From Streptomyces sp. TN58 (GTDB taxonomy: Bacteria; Actinomycetota; Actinomycetes; Streptomycetales; Streptomycetaceae): DNA of 64,000 nt. The stretch's first letter is position 1. Each line of letters begins with the position of its first letter. The position numbers were made by a program, and so were the translations under genes. Location: the NCBI RefSeq assembly GCF_001941845.1, contig NZ_CP018870.1, forward strand, positions 434,001 through 498,000, written 5' to 3'. This document shows, one piece after another, positions 8,474 to 18,944 of the stretch. Under the pieces are notes generated by a model, which was not told the origin of the DNA, did no database searches, and saw nothing but the letters and a program-made list of their open reading frames with translations.

Positions 8474-8944
8474 TCACTCCCGGCCGAGTATGTCGGCTGC
8501 GGCGTCCACGCCTTCGCGGGTGCCGATCAGGATGAGGGTGTCCCCGCCGGCGAGGCGGAAGTCAGGGGCCGGGGAGGGGCGGGCCTCGGCCCGGCGCAGG
8601 ACCGCCACGATCGACACGCCCGTCTCGGTGCGCATCCTCGTCTCTCCCAGGAGGCGGCCGTTCCAGACCGAGTGCGCGGAGAGCTCGACGCGTTCGGCGA
8701 CCAGGCCGAGGTCGGTGGTGTGCAGGAGGTTGGGGCTGTGGTGCGCCGGCATCAGCGCGTCGATCAGCGAGGTGGTCTCCGCCGCGGTCAGGTGCAGCGA
8801 TTCGGCGCAGGCGTCGGGATCGTCCGCCCGGTACAGGCTGACCGTCCGGGTGCCGTCCCGGTGCGCGATGACCGACAGGTTGCGGTGTTCGCGGGTGGTG
8901 AGGTCGTACTGGACGCCGATGCCGGGCAGCGGCGTCGTACGCAT
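8474..8944 (-). CDS. RCK_C (TrkA-C) regulatory subunit of the cation antiporter, KhtT-like
   Basis: 156 residues. The N-terminal part (PLPGIGVQYDLTTREHRNLS, VIAHRDGTRTVSLYRADDPD) is typical of KhtT-type proteins. An RCK_C domain follows at about 75-155 (VWNGRLLGETRMRTETGVSI, then DFRLAGGDTLILIGTREGVD), the module that binds nucleotides such as c-di-AMP and gates the partner. Start chosen at the ATG preceding RTTPLPGIG; a GTG 15 nt upstream is possible. First gene of a two-gene operon with the antiporter; divergent from the sensor kinase. Confidence 0.85.
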   Translation of the reverse strand: MRTTPLPGIGVQYDLTTREHRNLSVIAHRDGTRTVSLYRADDPDACAESLHLTAAETTSLIDALMPAHHSPNLLHTTDLGLVAERVELSAHSVWNGRLLGETRMRTETGVSIVAVLRRAEARPSPAPDFRLAGGDTLILIGTREGVDAAADILGRE

Positions 8945-9241
8945 CCGTGGAGCAGGCACAGCCCATCCCCCTCGTGTTGTGAGCTTTGTGACGGTGGTGC
9001 GGCTCGCGTCGGATCCGGGCATGCGGAACCGGCGCGGCGGGTCCATGCTGCCATGCTTTGCGGTACCCGGAACATGGGTGTCGGCACGGATGGACACGGG
9101 TCCGCCAGGGTGGTGACGATGGGCCGGGGACGTGGGTTCCGACGCAGGTCGGAGCGGCGGACGGGCCCGGCGGGCCGCGTCGGGGACCATGGGCGGAATG
9201 AGATGGGGACGGGAGGCACCGGGCCGGAAAGGGGCGTGGCC

Positions 9242-10201
9242 ATGACGTTGTACTGGCGGATCTTCCTGCTGAACGCCGCCGTGCTCGTCGTGGCGGTGCT
9301 GTTGCTCTTCGGGCCGGTGACGGTGTCGACGCCGGTGCTGTTCGGTGAGGCGATCGTGCTGGTCGCCGGGCTGGTGGCGATGCTGGTGCTGAACGCGGTG
9401 CTGCTGCGGATCGGGCTGGCCCCTCTGGGGCGGCTGAGCCGGGCGATGGCGACCGTGGACCTGCTCAGGCCCGGCGTCCGGCCGCAGGTCACCGGCCATG
9501 GCGAGATCGCCGAGCTGACCGCGACGTTCAACACGATGCTGGACCGGCTCGAAGCGGAACGGGCCACCAGCAGCGGTCGGGTCCTGTCCGCCCTTGAGGA
9601 GGAACGCCACCGGATCGCCCAGGAACTCCACGACGAGATCGGGCAGACCCTGACCGCGGTCCTCCTCCAGATCAAGCACGCCGCCGACCGGATACCGGAA
9701 CCGGTGCGCGGTGACCTGCACCAGGCGCAGGAGACCACCCGGGCCAGCCTCGACGAGATCCGGCGCATCGCCCGCCGGCTGCGCCCGGGGGTCCTGGAGG
9801 AACTGGGCCTGCACAGCGCCCTGCGGTCGTTGACCGCGGAGTTCACCACGTCCCGGCTGAGTGTCAGCGCCCACATCACGCCGGGGCTGCCGGCCCTCGA
9901 CGCGGCGACGGAGCTGGTGCTGTACCGCGTCGCGCAGGAGGGGCTGACCAATGCCGCCCGCCACTCGGGGGCCACCCGGGTGGAGGTGCACCTGCGTCCG
10001 CTGCCGGGCGGCGGCACGGCGCTGCTCGTCCGCGACAACGGCCGCGGGCTCCGGGGCGCCGCGGAGGGTGCCGGGATCCGGGGCATGCGCGAACGCGTCC
10101 TGCTGATCGGCGCCGAACTGCTGGTCGGCGACGGGCCGAACGGCGGTACCGATGTACGCCTGAACGTCACTGCAGACCGACACGGGGGATCCAGTTCATG
10201 A
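9242..10201 (+). CDS. NarL-type sensor histidine kinase
   Basis: 319 residues. Two close membrane helices at 5-22 and 32-55 leave almost no extracellular loop, so the signal is probably sensed in or at the membrane. A HAMP linker follows (about 57-112), then HisKA_3 with EEERHRIAQELHDEIGQTLT and phosphoacceptor His130, then HATPase_c with the N-box TNAARHSGATRVEVHLRP and G-boxes DNGRGL/GIRGMRERV. Starts at ATG (GGGGCGTGGCC upstream). Its stop overlaps the response-regulator start by 4 nt, so the pair is co-translated. Confidence 0.88.
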   Translation: MTLYWRIFLLNAAVLVVAVLLLFGPVTVSTPVLFGEAIVLVAGLVAMLVLNAVLLRIGLAPLGRLSRAMATVDLLRPGVRPQVTGHGEIAELTATFNTMLDRLEAERATSSGRVLSALEEERHRIAQELHDEIGQTLTAVLLQIKHAADRIPEPVRGDLHQAQETTRASLDEIRRIARRLRPGVLEELGLHSALRSLTAEFTTSRLSVSAHITPGLPALDAATELVLYRVAQEGLTNAARHSGATRVEVHLRPLPGGGTALLVRDNGRGLRGAAEGAGIRGMRERVLLIGAELLVGDGPNGGTDVRLNVTADRHGGSSS

Positions 10202-10854
10202 CCGCACCGGCCCGCATCCTGCTCGCCGACGACCATGCCCTCGTGCGCAGCGGCGTACGGCTCATCCTCGACGCCGAAGCGGACCTGACCGTCGTCGCCG
10301 AGGCGGACGACGGCGCGGACGCCGTCCTGCGCGCCCGCGAGGACCCCGATCTGGACCTCGCCATCCTCGACATCGCGATGCCCCGCCAGACGGGGCTCCA
10401 GGCCGCCCGCGAACTCTCCCGGCTGCGCCCGGACCTGCGGATCCTGATGCTGACCATGTACGACAACGAGCAGTACTTCTTCGAGGCCCTCAGGGCGGGG
10501 GCCAGCGGCTACGTCCCGAAGTCCGTCGCGGACCGAGACCTGGTCGAGGCCTGCCGAGCCGCCCTGCGCGACGAGCCGTTCATCTACCCCGGCGCCGAGA
10601 CCACGCTGATCCGCACCTACCTCGACCGCGCCCGCACCGGCGCGAACCTGCCCGCGCGGCCCATCACGGAACGCGAGGAGGAGATCCTGAAACTCGTCGC
10701 CGAGGGCCACACGTCGAAGGAGATCGGCGACCTCCTCGTCATCAGCGCCAAGACGGTCGAGCGCCACCGTGCCAACCTCCTGCAGAAGCTGGGCCTGAGG
10801 GACCGCCTGGAGCTCACCCGCTACGCCATCCGCGTCGGCCTCATCGAGCCCTGA
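10198..10854 (+). CDS. NarL/FixJ-family response regulator
   Basis: 218 residues. The receiver domain (1-125) has the acidic pair in LLADDHALVR, phosphoacceptor Asp58 in LAILDIAMPRQTG, Thr in MLTMYDN and Lys in GYVPKSVADRD. A LuxR-type helix-turn-helix sits at about 150-215 (ITEREEEILKLVAEGHTSKE, then SAKTVERHRANLLQKLGLRD). It is the output partner of the kinase immediately upstream (ATGA overlap). The targets cannot be read from sequence. Confidence 0.9.
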   Translation: MTAPARILLADDHALVRSGVRLILDAEADLTVVAEADDGADAVLRAREDPDLDLAILDIAMPRQTGLQAARELSRLRPDLRILMLTMYDNEQYFFEALRAGASGYVPKSVADRDLVEACRAALRDEPFIYPGAETTLIRTYLDRARTGANLPARPITEREEEILKLVAEGHTSKEIGDLLVISAKTVERHRANLLQKLGLRDRLELTRYAIRVGLIEP

Positions 10855-10878
10855 GTCGACGGGTCGCCGTTCTCATAA

Positions 10879-10904
10879 AAAAGTACCTGCCGACTGGTTT
10901 TCTT
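10879..10904 (+). promoter_or_regulatory. Candidate gamma-butyrolactone autoregulatory element (ARE)
   Basis: A 26-bp imperfect palindrome: left half AAAAGTACCTGC, right half CGACTGGTTTTCTT. Read inward from either end the halves share A-A-x-A-x-x-A-C-C-x-G-x-C-G. This resembles AREs bound by ArpA/ScbR/CprB-type receptors. It ends 75 bp before the receptor-homologue start, the usual place for autorepression. It is also one of the few A/T-rich spots in the neighbourhood. Confidence 0.5.
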
Positions 10905-10978
10905 TCAGTTCACCCGATTACATTGGCGGCGCACCCCAAGCACACAGCGCGCCGACAGCGATCCGGGAGGACGACCAC

Positions 10979-11620
10979 GTGGCGAGGGCCAGACAGGAAC
11001 GGGCCGAGATCACCCGCCAGGCCATCCTCGACGGCGCGGCCATCGCGTTCGACGACTCCGGATTCGAGGGCACCAGCCTCAGCGACGTCGTCAGGCACGC
11101 CGGAGTCACCAAGGGCGCGCTCTACTTCCACTTCCCGTCCAAGCAGGCACTCGCCCGTACGCTGATGGACGAACAGTTCCAGGTCTCGGAGCACCTTGCG
11201 GCGGTCGAGGACCCGGGGCTGCAGACCGCCATCGACCTGACCCACCAGATGGCCCACGGGCTGCGCACGGACGTCCGCATCCGCGCCGGCATCCGCCTGG
11301 TCATCGAGTCCGGCTCCTTCACCAACCCGGACCCCACCCCCTACGACGCCTGGATCGCCACCTGCCGTGACTGCCTGACGCCCGCTCAGCAGATCGGTGA
11401 CATCCACTCCTCGCTCGACGTCGACGCCCTCTCGGTCCTCCTCGTCGGCGCGTTCACCGGCATCCAGATCACCTCGCACGTCCGCACCCGCCGCGAGGAC
11501 CTCCACGCGCGCGTCACGGATCTGTGGAACTCCTTCCTCCCCGCCGTCGTCCCCGCGGACCGGATCGCCCGGTTCCACCCCGCGGGCACACCGGGGTCGT
11601 ACGGCTCCCCCACCGACTGA
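10979..11620 (+). CDS. Gamma-butyrolactone receptor-type TetR regulator (ScbR/CprB family)
   Basis: 213 residues from GTG with GGGAGG upstream. The N-terminal helix-turn-helix is of the ScbR/ArpA/CprB type: RQERAEITRQAILDGAAIAF, then GVTKGALYFHFPSKQALA. The C-terminal ligand-binding domain keeps the family layout (IRAGIRLVIESGSF, then IHSSLDVDALSVLLVGAFTG, then HARVTDLWNSFLPAVVPA). These dimeric repressors release DNA on binding butyrolactone or related hormones and control antibiotic production and development. No AfsA-type synthase is nearby, so it is an orphan or pseudo-receptor. A candidate ARE lies upstream. Confidence 0.88.
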   Translation: MARARQERAEITRQAILDGAAIAFDDSGFEGTSLSDVVRHAGVTKGALYFHFPSKQALARTLMDEQFQVSEHLAAVEDPGLQTAIDLTHQMAHGLRTDVRIRAGIRLVIESGSFTNPDPTPYDAWIATCRDCLTPAQQIGDIHSSLDVDALSVLLVGAFTGIQITSHVRTRREDLHARVTDLWNSFLPAVVPADRIARFHPAGTPGSYGSPTD

Positions 11621-11783
11621 CCGCCCTGCCCCCCTGCGGCACCGTTCGTCAGCACAACCCGGTCAGGCCCCGGCGGGCGTTTCGACGTGCGCGCCCCGGC
11701 GTGATCGGCGACCGTGGGGACCCGCCACCGGCGCGCACCCCGACCCGACACCCGCCCACCGACATGTGCGAGGAGCCACCCAC

Positions 11784-12215
11784 GTGAACTGGACCATCGA
11801 GGTCGTCCCCGTCCCCGTCACCGACCTGGACCGCGCGAAGGAGTTCTACTCCGAGAAGATCGGCTTCGACGTCGACCTCGACGACGAGGTCGCCCCCGGC
11901 GTACGCGTCATTCAGCTGACGCCGCCCGGCTCCCGCTGCTCCGTCGCCCTGCTCCAGGGGATGCCCACGCCGCCCGGCGCCGAGGTGATGGCCCCGGGCA
12001 CCCTGCACGGGCTGCAGGTGTGCGTGACCGACATCGACGCCGCCCACGCGGCCCTCACCGAGCGGGGGGTTGACGTGTCGCCCGTCCGCCACGTCGGCGC
12101 TTCGGGCTGGGAGGACGGCAAGGGCGGCACCTGGAACTCCTTCCTCACCTTCACGGACCCGGACGGCAACGGCTGGGTGGTCCAGGAGGCCCCCTCCGAC
12201 CTCAGCGAACGCTGA
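11784..12215 (+). CDS. VOC-superfamily (glyoxalase/bleomycin-resistance fold) protein
   Basis: 143 residues, GTG start behind GAGGAG. The paired beta-alpha-beta-beta-beta modules are clear: VVPVPVTDLDRAKEFYSEKI at the front and LQVCVTDIDAAHAALTERGV in the second half, ending in FTDPDGNGWVVQE with the C-terminal metal-ligand Glu typical of the superfamily. Members include dioxygenases, isomerases, glyoxalases and drug-binding proteins; the substrate cannot be inferred. It lies 163 nt downstream of the receptor-type regulator, so co-regulation is possible. A bidirectional hairpin follows. Confidence 0.85.
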   Translation: MNWTIEVVPVPVTDLDRAKEFYSEKIGFDVDLDDEVAPGVRVIQLTPPGSRCSVALLQGMPTPPGAEVMAPGTLHGLQVCVTDIDAAHAALTERGVDVSPVRHVGASGWEDGKGGTWNSFLTFTDPDGNGWVVQEAPSDLSER

Positions 12216-12257
12216 CGGCGGGCGGCGCGTCCCGTGTCCGGGATGCGCCGCCCGCCG
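12216..12257. terminator. Bidirectional terminator between VOC gene and argG
   Basis: CGGCGGGCGGCGC pairs perfectly with GCGCCGCCCGCCG, and the 16-nt loop folds into a second stem TCCCG/CGGGA. It lies between two convergent genes. Confidence 0.85.
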
Positions 12258-12275
12258 TTGCGGGAGGGAGGCCCG

Positions 12276-13762
<1,487 letters not shown>

Positions 13763-13859
13763 TCTGGTGGGCGTGTCGGCTCACCCTCCCTCGCCCTTCG
13801 GCCCGACCGGGGGGCGTGTGATCATGGCCGTCGGCACAACAGCACCTCATGGGGGGACC

Positions 13860-14603
13860 ATGCGCACCCGCACCCGCACCACCACCGCCAGAACCGCCAC
13901 GACCGCCGCGACCGGTCTCGTCACCGCGCTCGCGGTGGTGCTCACCCTGGCGGGCTGCAGCGCCGCCCCGGACAAGGGACGGTCCGCGACGGCGGGGCCC
14001 ACGGCGGCGGCGCCCGCCCCGGCCGCACCGGGCGGCGGCGCCGGATTCGACGGCCCGCGCCCGCAGGACCAGAACCTGCTGGCATGGACCGGTGACCCCA
14101 ATGACGCGGGCCACGTCACCGCCCAGTCCACCGCCGGGGTCGCCGGCCGGATCACGCTGGTCCGGATCGTCCTGCGCGAGGAGATCACCTGGTCGAACAT
14201 CTGGCTGGGGCTGGCCGGACTGGACCCCAACGCCCAGCTCGCCAACTGCTACCTCGGCGTGTACGACGCCAAGGGCACGCTCGTCGGGTCGACCGCCGAC
14301 ATCTCGCCCCAGCTGATGACCGACGCCATCGCCAAGCCGCTGCCGCTCGCCAAGCCCTTCAAGGCCGCCCCCGGTACGTACTTCATCGCACTGCTGCTCA
14401 ACGGCACCTGGGCCACCAACGCCCTCACCCTGAAGTCCACGGGCGCCGGCATCTCCGTCAACGCCGGGCTCACCCCGCCCAACCTGCGGTACAGCAGCAT
14501 CCTGACCGGCCAGTCCTCGCTGCCGGCCACCGTGGACCTCGGCGAGCAGTCCACGGCCACCATCAACACCGGCTGGGCCAGCCAGTGGTACGCGATCTCG
14601 TGA
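13860..14603 (+). CDS. Secreted lipoprotein of unknown function
   Basis: 247 residues with a long signal peptide ending in the lipobox LAGC at about residue 32, so membrane-anchored. An Ala/Pro/Gly spacer leads to a roughly 190-residue beta-rich domain: GRITLVRIVLREEITWSNIW, then LYLGVYDAKG-type text and GTYFIALLLNGTWATNALTL. It resembles phage/tail-type or carbohydrate-binding beta-sandwich proteins, but I cannot name a family. ATG chosen because GGGGGG sits 4 nt before it; an in-frame ATG at 13824 is less likely. Convergent with the methyltransferase gene. Confidence 0.7.
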   Translation: MRTRTRTTTARTATTAATGLVTALAVVLTLAGCSAAPDKGRSATAGPTAAAPAPAAPGGGAGFDGPRPQDQNLLAWTGDPNDAGHVTAQSTAGVAGRITLVRIVLREEITWSNIWLGLAGLDPNAQLANCYLGVYDAKGTLVGSTADISPQLMTDAIAKPLPLAKPFKAAPGTYFIALLLNGTWATNALTLKSTGAGISVNAGLTPPNLRYSSILTGQSSLPATVDLGEQSTATINTGWASQWYAIS

Positions 14604-14616
14604 CCCCGTCGCAAAG

Positions 14617-15405
14617 TCAGGCGTCGGCCCCGACGGCGGTGACTCGGATCTTGGACTGGCCGTGGCCCAGCTCTTCCCAGTCCTCCATGAAGCGCGCGGC
14701 CAGACCGTGCCGGGCGGCGAGGTCGGTGAGGGTCTGGGTCCGGTAGTAGAAGTCCTCGCGCAGGACTTGGTGTTCGGTGCCGGTGGTGCGGTCGAAGGTG
14801 AAGTCGAAGTGGCCGCCCGGCGCGAGGACGCGGCCCACGTGGGCGAGGCATTCGTCGATCACCTCGATCGGCGAGTGCGAGAACACGCTGTGGGCGTGGA
14901 CCACGTCGAAGTAGGCGTCGGGCAGGAAGTCCAGGGTCAGGTTCCTGGTGATCGTCAGGTGCGGGACCTTGGCCTGGAGCCCGCGCTCGGTCAGCGTCCG
15001 CTTGGCGGCGATGAGGATGTCGGGCGAGATGTCGATGCCGTAGTAGTGGCCCGCGTCGAGGTATTCGATGAAGCGCCAGCCGGCGCGCAGGTTTCCGCAG
15101 CCGATGTCCAGCATCCGGGCGTCGGGCCTGAGTCCGTGGCCGAGCAGGTAGTCGAACTGCAACTTCCCCAGGGCGAGCCAGCGTTCGTGGGTCTGGCTGC
15201 CGACGGCGGCCTCGGGGTTGCGGCGCGTGTCGGAGGCCATCACCGCCCGGTAGTAGCCGACGTGGTCGGGGTGCCTGAAGGCCAGCCACCGGTCGCGCGC
15301 GGCCCGCTTGAGGTACGGGGCGATGCGGCTGGGGCGGCTCGCCGCGTAGCGGACCTTGTGGACGAGGGACTCCCGGTTGGCGCTGAGGTTCTTCCTGGTG
15401 GCCAT
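14617..15405 (-). CDS. Class I SAM-dependent methyltransferase
   Basis: 262 residues. The N-terminal 90 are basic (SLVHKVRYAASRPSRIAPYL) and may contact a membrane or polyanion. The Rossmann methyltransferase core begins with motif I ARMLDIGCGNLRAGWRFIEY and continues with YYGIDISPDIL (motif II), DVVHAHSVFSHSP (motif IV) and LAPGGHFDFTFD (motif V). The methyl acceptor is unknown. I chose the ATG with GGAG 8 nt upstream over the in-frame GTG at 15426. It appears monocistronic. Confidence 0.85.
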   Translation of the reverse strand: MATRKNLSANRESLVHKVRYAASRPSRIAPYLKRAARDRWLAFRHPDHVGYYRAVMASDTRRNPEAAVGSQTHERWLALGKLQFDYLLGHGLRPDARMLDIGCGNLRAGWRFIEYLDAGHYYGIDISPDILIAAKRTLTERGLQAKVPHLTITRNLTLDFLPDAYFDVVHAHSVFSHSPIEVIDECLAHVGRVLAPGGHFDFTFDRTTGTEHQVLREDFYYRTQTLTDLAARHGLAARFMEDWEELGHGQSKIRVTAVGADA

Positions 15406-15601
15406 GAGCACTCCGTTTCGTCGCACGGCGAGATCCCGGTGCGGCAGACGTGATCAGCTGCCTGAGCGTGGTGGACGCGGGAAGCCCCTCCGGGCGCGAG
15501 ATGATCCACCGACGGCCTTCTGTGGCGGTTTGTCCTAGATTGCCACCCTTGCTGCCCCCGATCCGCGCAACACGCCCGGAGGACCCGTCGGCGGCGCGCC
15601 G

Positions 15602-16444
15602 TCAGTTCGCTGCCGCGGGGCGGTCTTCGAGCAGGAGGCGGGTGCGGAAGAGGTCGAGGACCGTGTCCAGGGCCTGGCGGGTGGGATGGCCCGGTTCGTC
15701 GACGAGGTGCTCCGTCAGCACGGAGTGCGGCGGCAGGGCGCTCCGCGGGTTCGCGTCTCCGTCCTCCAGCTCGACGGCGACGAACGCCTCTCCCAGTTCG
15801 CGGCGCAGGTACGCGAACCGGTCGGCCGGGACCAGCCGGTCCCCGCGGAAGCGCAGGCCCAGGACCTGAAGCCCTTCGCGCTCGCAGCGGCCGCGGACCA
15901 CGGCGAGGTCCTCGGGGCTGATGTCGACGGCCGCGGCCCGGCCTGGGGTGCAGGCGAGCGGCAGCGACGGCTGGGAGAGGACCGGGGCGAGCAGGCGTTC
16001 GTCCGTGGCCATGGCCAGGGCGAACCCGCCGGTCAGGCACATGCCCACGGCGCCTACGCCGGGGCCGCCGCACCGCTCGTGTTCGGCGGCGGCCAGGGCG
16101 CGCAGCCATCGCACGACGCGGGAGCCGCGGCCCGTGGCCAGCAGGGTGAACTCCCGGCTGACGCACACCCGCCACATGGTCGACGCCATGTAGCGGCCGC
16201 TGCTCGCCCAGCCGGCCGAGCGGGGGTCCGGGTCGCGGCCGGGCTCGCCGAACAGCACCGGGAGCACGGCGGTGCAGCCGGCCCCGGCCACCCGTTCGGC
16301 GAACTCCAGGACCTTGGGGGTGATGCCCGGGATCTCCGCCAGGACGATCACCGCGGGGCCCGTGCCGGCGCGCAGCACGCGGCGGGTCGTGCCGTCGTGG
16401 GTGAACGAACCCTCGGTGAAGCCGGTCAGGTCGTGGTTCGCCAT
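15602..16444 (-). CDS. Dienelactone hydrolase family protein
   Basis: 280 residues, alpha/beta-hydrolase fold of the DLH subgroup. The nucleophile elbow has Cys rather than Ser (VGAVGMCLTGGFALAM near residue 141). The Asp of the triad is in RFRGDRLVPADRF and the His is probably within RSALPPHSVLTEH. An oxyanion-hole segment VLAEIPGITPKVLEFAERVA lies near the front. DLHs open lactone rings in aromatic degradation, but many paralogues have unknown substrates. ATG start behind AAAGGACC. It stands alone between the methyltransferase and the stress-signalling island. Confidence 0.85.
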   Translation of the reverse strand: MANHDLTGFTEGSFTHDGTTRRVLRAGTGPAVIVLAEIPGITPKVLEFAERVAGAGCTAVLPVLFGEPGRDPDPRSAGWASSGRYMASTMWRVCVSREFTLLATGRGSRVVRWLRALAAAEHERCGGPGVGAVGMCLTGGFALAMATDERLLAPVLSQPSLPLACTPGRAAAVDISPEDLAVVRGRCEREGLQVLGLRFRGDRLVPADRFAYLRRELGEAFVAVELEDGDANPRSALPPHSVLTEHLVDEPGHPTRQALDTVLDLFRTRLLLEDRPAAAN

Positions 16445-16526
16445 CAGCCCGGTCCTTTCCCTCGACACTTGCGGACCGCGCTCAAGTTACCGGCAGGTAC
16501 GGGCTGGTGGTCAACCGTGCGGGGCT

Positions 16527-18944
16527 TCAGCCCACCTGGATGCCGATCACGCAGGTGTCGTCGTCGGTGTCCGACCGGCTCCCGGCGAGCAGCCGGTCCA
16601 GCCGCGCGCCCAGGTCCCCGGCTCCGGCGGCGGCCGCGGTCACGAGATGGCCGAGCGAGTCCTGGACGGAGGAGTCCCGCCTTTCCACCAGCCCGTCCGT
16701 GAACATCAGCAGGGTGTCGTCCGGTTCGAGCTCCACCTCCCTCTCGCCGTACGTGACATCGGGCAGGGCGCCGAGGAGCAGGCCCTCGATGAGCGGGAAG
16801 GCCTCGGCCCCGCCACCGCGGACGAGGACCGGTGGCAGGTGGCCCGCGCGCGCCCAGCGCAGCACCCTGGTGCGCGGGTCGAAGATGCCGCACACGGCGG
16901 TGGCGGTCACGTGTTTGGCCAGGTTGTGGGTGACCGTGTTCAGCCAGGACAGCAGCTGGCCCGGGCCCGCGCCGGTGACGGCCAGACCGCGCAGGGCGTT
17001 GCGCAGCACGACCATGCCGGTGGCGGCCTCGATGCCGTGGCCGGCGACGTCGCCCACGGACAGCATGATGAGACCGGAGGGCAGAACCACGGTGTCGTAC
17101 CAGTCGCCGCCGACGAGCGACTCGGTCTCGGCCGGCCGGTAGCGTACGGCGACCAGCAGGCCGGGAGCCTCGATGGCCGGCGGGGTGGGCGGCATGATGG
17201 CGTGCTGGAGCTGGAGGGCGAGCCGGTTGCGTTCGGCGGACTCGGCCTCGGTGTGGGCGAGCTGGTCCCTGGTCGCGGCCAGCGCCACCTCGGTCCAGTG
17301 CTGGGCCGAGATGTCCTGGTAGGCGCCCCGTACGGAGTGCAGTCGCCGGTCCGCGTCCAGAACGGGCTCGGCGACGACCCGGATGTGGCGGGTGATGCCG
17401 TCCGGGCGCTGGAGGCGGAAGTGCACGGACGAGGGTCGGCGGTGGTGCAGCAGCGCCCGCAGGAACCGGCCGAGGGCGGCGGAGTCGTCGGGGTGGGCGT
17501 GGTCGGGCAGTTCCCGCAGCCGGACGGGGGGCGCGGTGGCGGGGAGTCCGTGCAGGGCGTAGAGCTGGGCGTTCCAGGTGGTGTCCCCGGTGGCGAGGTT
17601 CTCCTCGAAGCCGCCGATCCGGCCCAGTCGCTGGGCGTGCTGGAGGAGGTTGGCCAGCCGGGCCGTCTCGTCCTCGATCCGCCAGATCAGCAGGACGGCG
17701 GCGCCGTGGCGGCTGACGCTGATGTCCGCGACCGAGGTGAGCGGGATCTGGTCGACCAGCGCGGTCAGGCTCATGCGTTCGGCCCGGAACGGCTCGCCCG
17801 TCGCGTGGACGCGCTCGATGATGTCGAACAGGCCGTTCTCGGCGGCGGCCATCGGGTAGGCCTCCAGCAGCAGTGCGCCGTTGACGTCGCCGCGCGGCCG
17901 TCCCACGGGGTCGACGAAGCGGCTGCCGGCGTGCCGGATGCGGAAGTCGGTGAGGCGGCCGTCGTGGTCGAGCACGGGGGTGAGCACCACGGCCGGGTCC
18001 TGGAGTCCTTCGGCGAGGTCGATGAGTTCCGCGACGTCCGGGAGCATCACGTCGGCCGCCGTCGGGTCGCCGGGCGGGGAGTCGTCCATGGTGTGGGCGC
18101 ACAGCTCGGCCAGGGCCTCGACCTGCCGCTCGACCTGCGGGGGCTGTGGGGCGAGAGGTCCGGGCCAGCAGATTTCGAGGACTCCGTGGATCCGTCCGCC
18201 CGTCCCCGTCGGTACGGCCATCCGTCCGCCGTGGGGCCACTGGAGGTGGCCGATCGACGGCAGGCCCGCGCGTTCGAGCCGGGCGAGGGTCACCAGCCGG
18301 CGCTCCCGCAGGGCGAGTCCGGCGACGGTGGAGACGCCGGGGGGTACGTGGCGCCAGCGGACGGCCTCCCGGGGCGGGAACCCGGCGTGTCCGGCGAGGG
18401 CCAGCGAGCCGTCGGGCACGGCGGTCCACACGGCGACGGCGACGGCGCCCAGCGGCCGCAGGGCGTTGGTCAGCAGGGACTCGGCGACGGCCTGGGTGTC
18501 GGAGGCGGCGGCCAGCATGCCGCTCTCGGCGGTGCGCAGCCGCACCGACACGGTGGAGTGCTCGGCGGGGTCGGCAGGGCCGTCCGCGCTGCCGGCGCTC
18601 TCGACGAACGCGGCGGCGACCTCGCTGACGTGGTCGCGGGCGGCCTGGTTGACGATGTCGGCGGCGAGTTCGAGGCGTGACGTGCCGCTTTCCCGGCACA
18701 GGACGTCGAGCTGGCGGGCCGCCGCGGCCGGTGTGCAGTTCAGCTGCCCGATGAGGATGCCCTTGGCCAGTTCGACGAGGGCACGGCCGTCGGCGGCGGC
18801 CTGCGCCTCCAGCACTTCCCGGCGCAGCCGTTCGACGGTGGCGACGAGGCGCCCCAGCGGGGTCGGGGACTGGTGCGGGATCGCGCAGGCGGCCGGTGCC
18901 GACGGCGGGTGGACGGCGGCGCCGCGGGTCGTGTCCCCGCTCAT
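16527..18944 (-). CDS. ANTAR-GAF-PAS-SpoIIE multidomain protein phosphatase
   Basis: 805 residues, cytoplasmic. Domains in order: an ANTAR-like three-helix module (about 35-97: ALVELAKGILIGQLNCTPAA, then LCRESGTSRLELAADIVNQA); GAF (about 115-285); two PAS segments (about 300-420 and 430-540, the latter ending in SVRGAYQDIS); and a SpoIIE/PP2C phosphatase (about 575-800) with the metal-binding motifs GGDWYDTVV, SVGDVAGHGIEAA, FTDGLVERR and SDTDDDTCVIGIQ. Such phosphatases usually dephosphorylate STAS anti-anti-sigma proteins to free a sigma factor. Its ATG overlaps the stop of the giant hybrid kinase by 4 nt, so the two are co-translated. STAS and sigma genes lie 5 kb away. Confidence 0.9.
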   Translation of the reverse strand: MSGDTTRGAAVHPPSAPAACAIPHQSPTPLGRLVATVERLRREVLEAQAAADGRALVELAKGILIGQLNCTPAAAARQLDVLCRESGTSRLELAADIVNQAARDHVSEVAAAFVESAGSADGPADPAEHSTVSVRLRTAESGMLAAASDTQAVAESLLTNALRPLGAVAVAVWTAVPDGSLALAGHAGFPPREAVRWRHVPPGVSTVAGLALRERRLVTLARLERAGLPSIGHLQWPHGGRMAVPTGTGGRIHGVLEICWPGPLAPQPPQVERQVEALAELCAHTMDDSPPGDPTAADVMLPDVAELIDLAEGLQDPAVVLTPVLDHDGRLTDFRIRHAGSRFVDPVGRPRGDVNGALLLEAYPMAAAENGLFDIIERVHATGEPFRAERMSLTALVDQIPLTSVADISVSRHGAAVLLIWRIEDETARLANLLQHAQRLGRIGGFEENLATGDTTWNAQLYALHGLPATAPPVRLRELPDHAHPDDSAALGRFLRALLHHRRPSSVHFRLQRPDGITRHIRVVAEPVLDADRRLHSVRGAYQDISAQHWTEVALAATRDQLAHTEAESAERNRLALQLQHAIMPPTPPAIEAPGLLVAVRYRPAETESLVGGDWYDTVVLPSGLIMLSVGDVAGHGIEAATGMVVLRNALRGLAVTGAGPGQLLSWLNTVTHNLAKHVTATAVCGIFDPRTRVLRWARAGHLPPVLVRGGGAEAFPLIEGLLLGALPDVTYGEREVELEPDDTLLMFTDGLVERRDSSVQDSLGHLVTAAAAGAGDLGARLDRLLAGSRSDTDDDTCVIGIQVG

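Noticed and set aside
16272..18680. 802-residue plus-strand open frame
   Set aside because: Antisense to the ANTAR-SpoIIE phosphatase, composition atypical of proteins.
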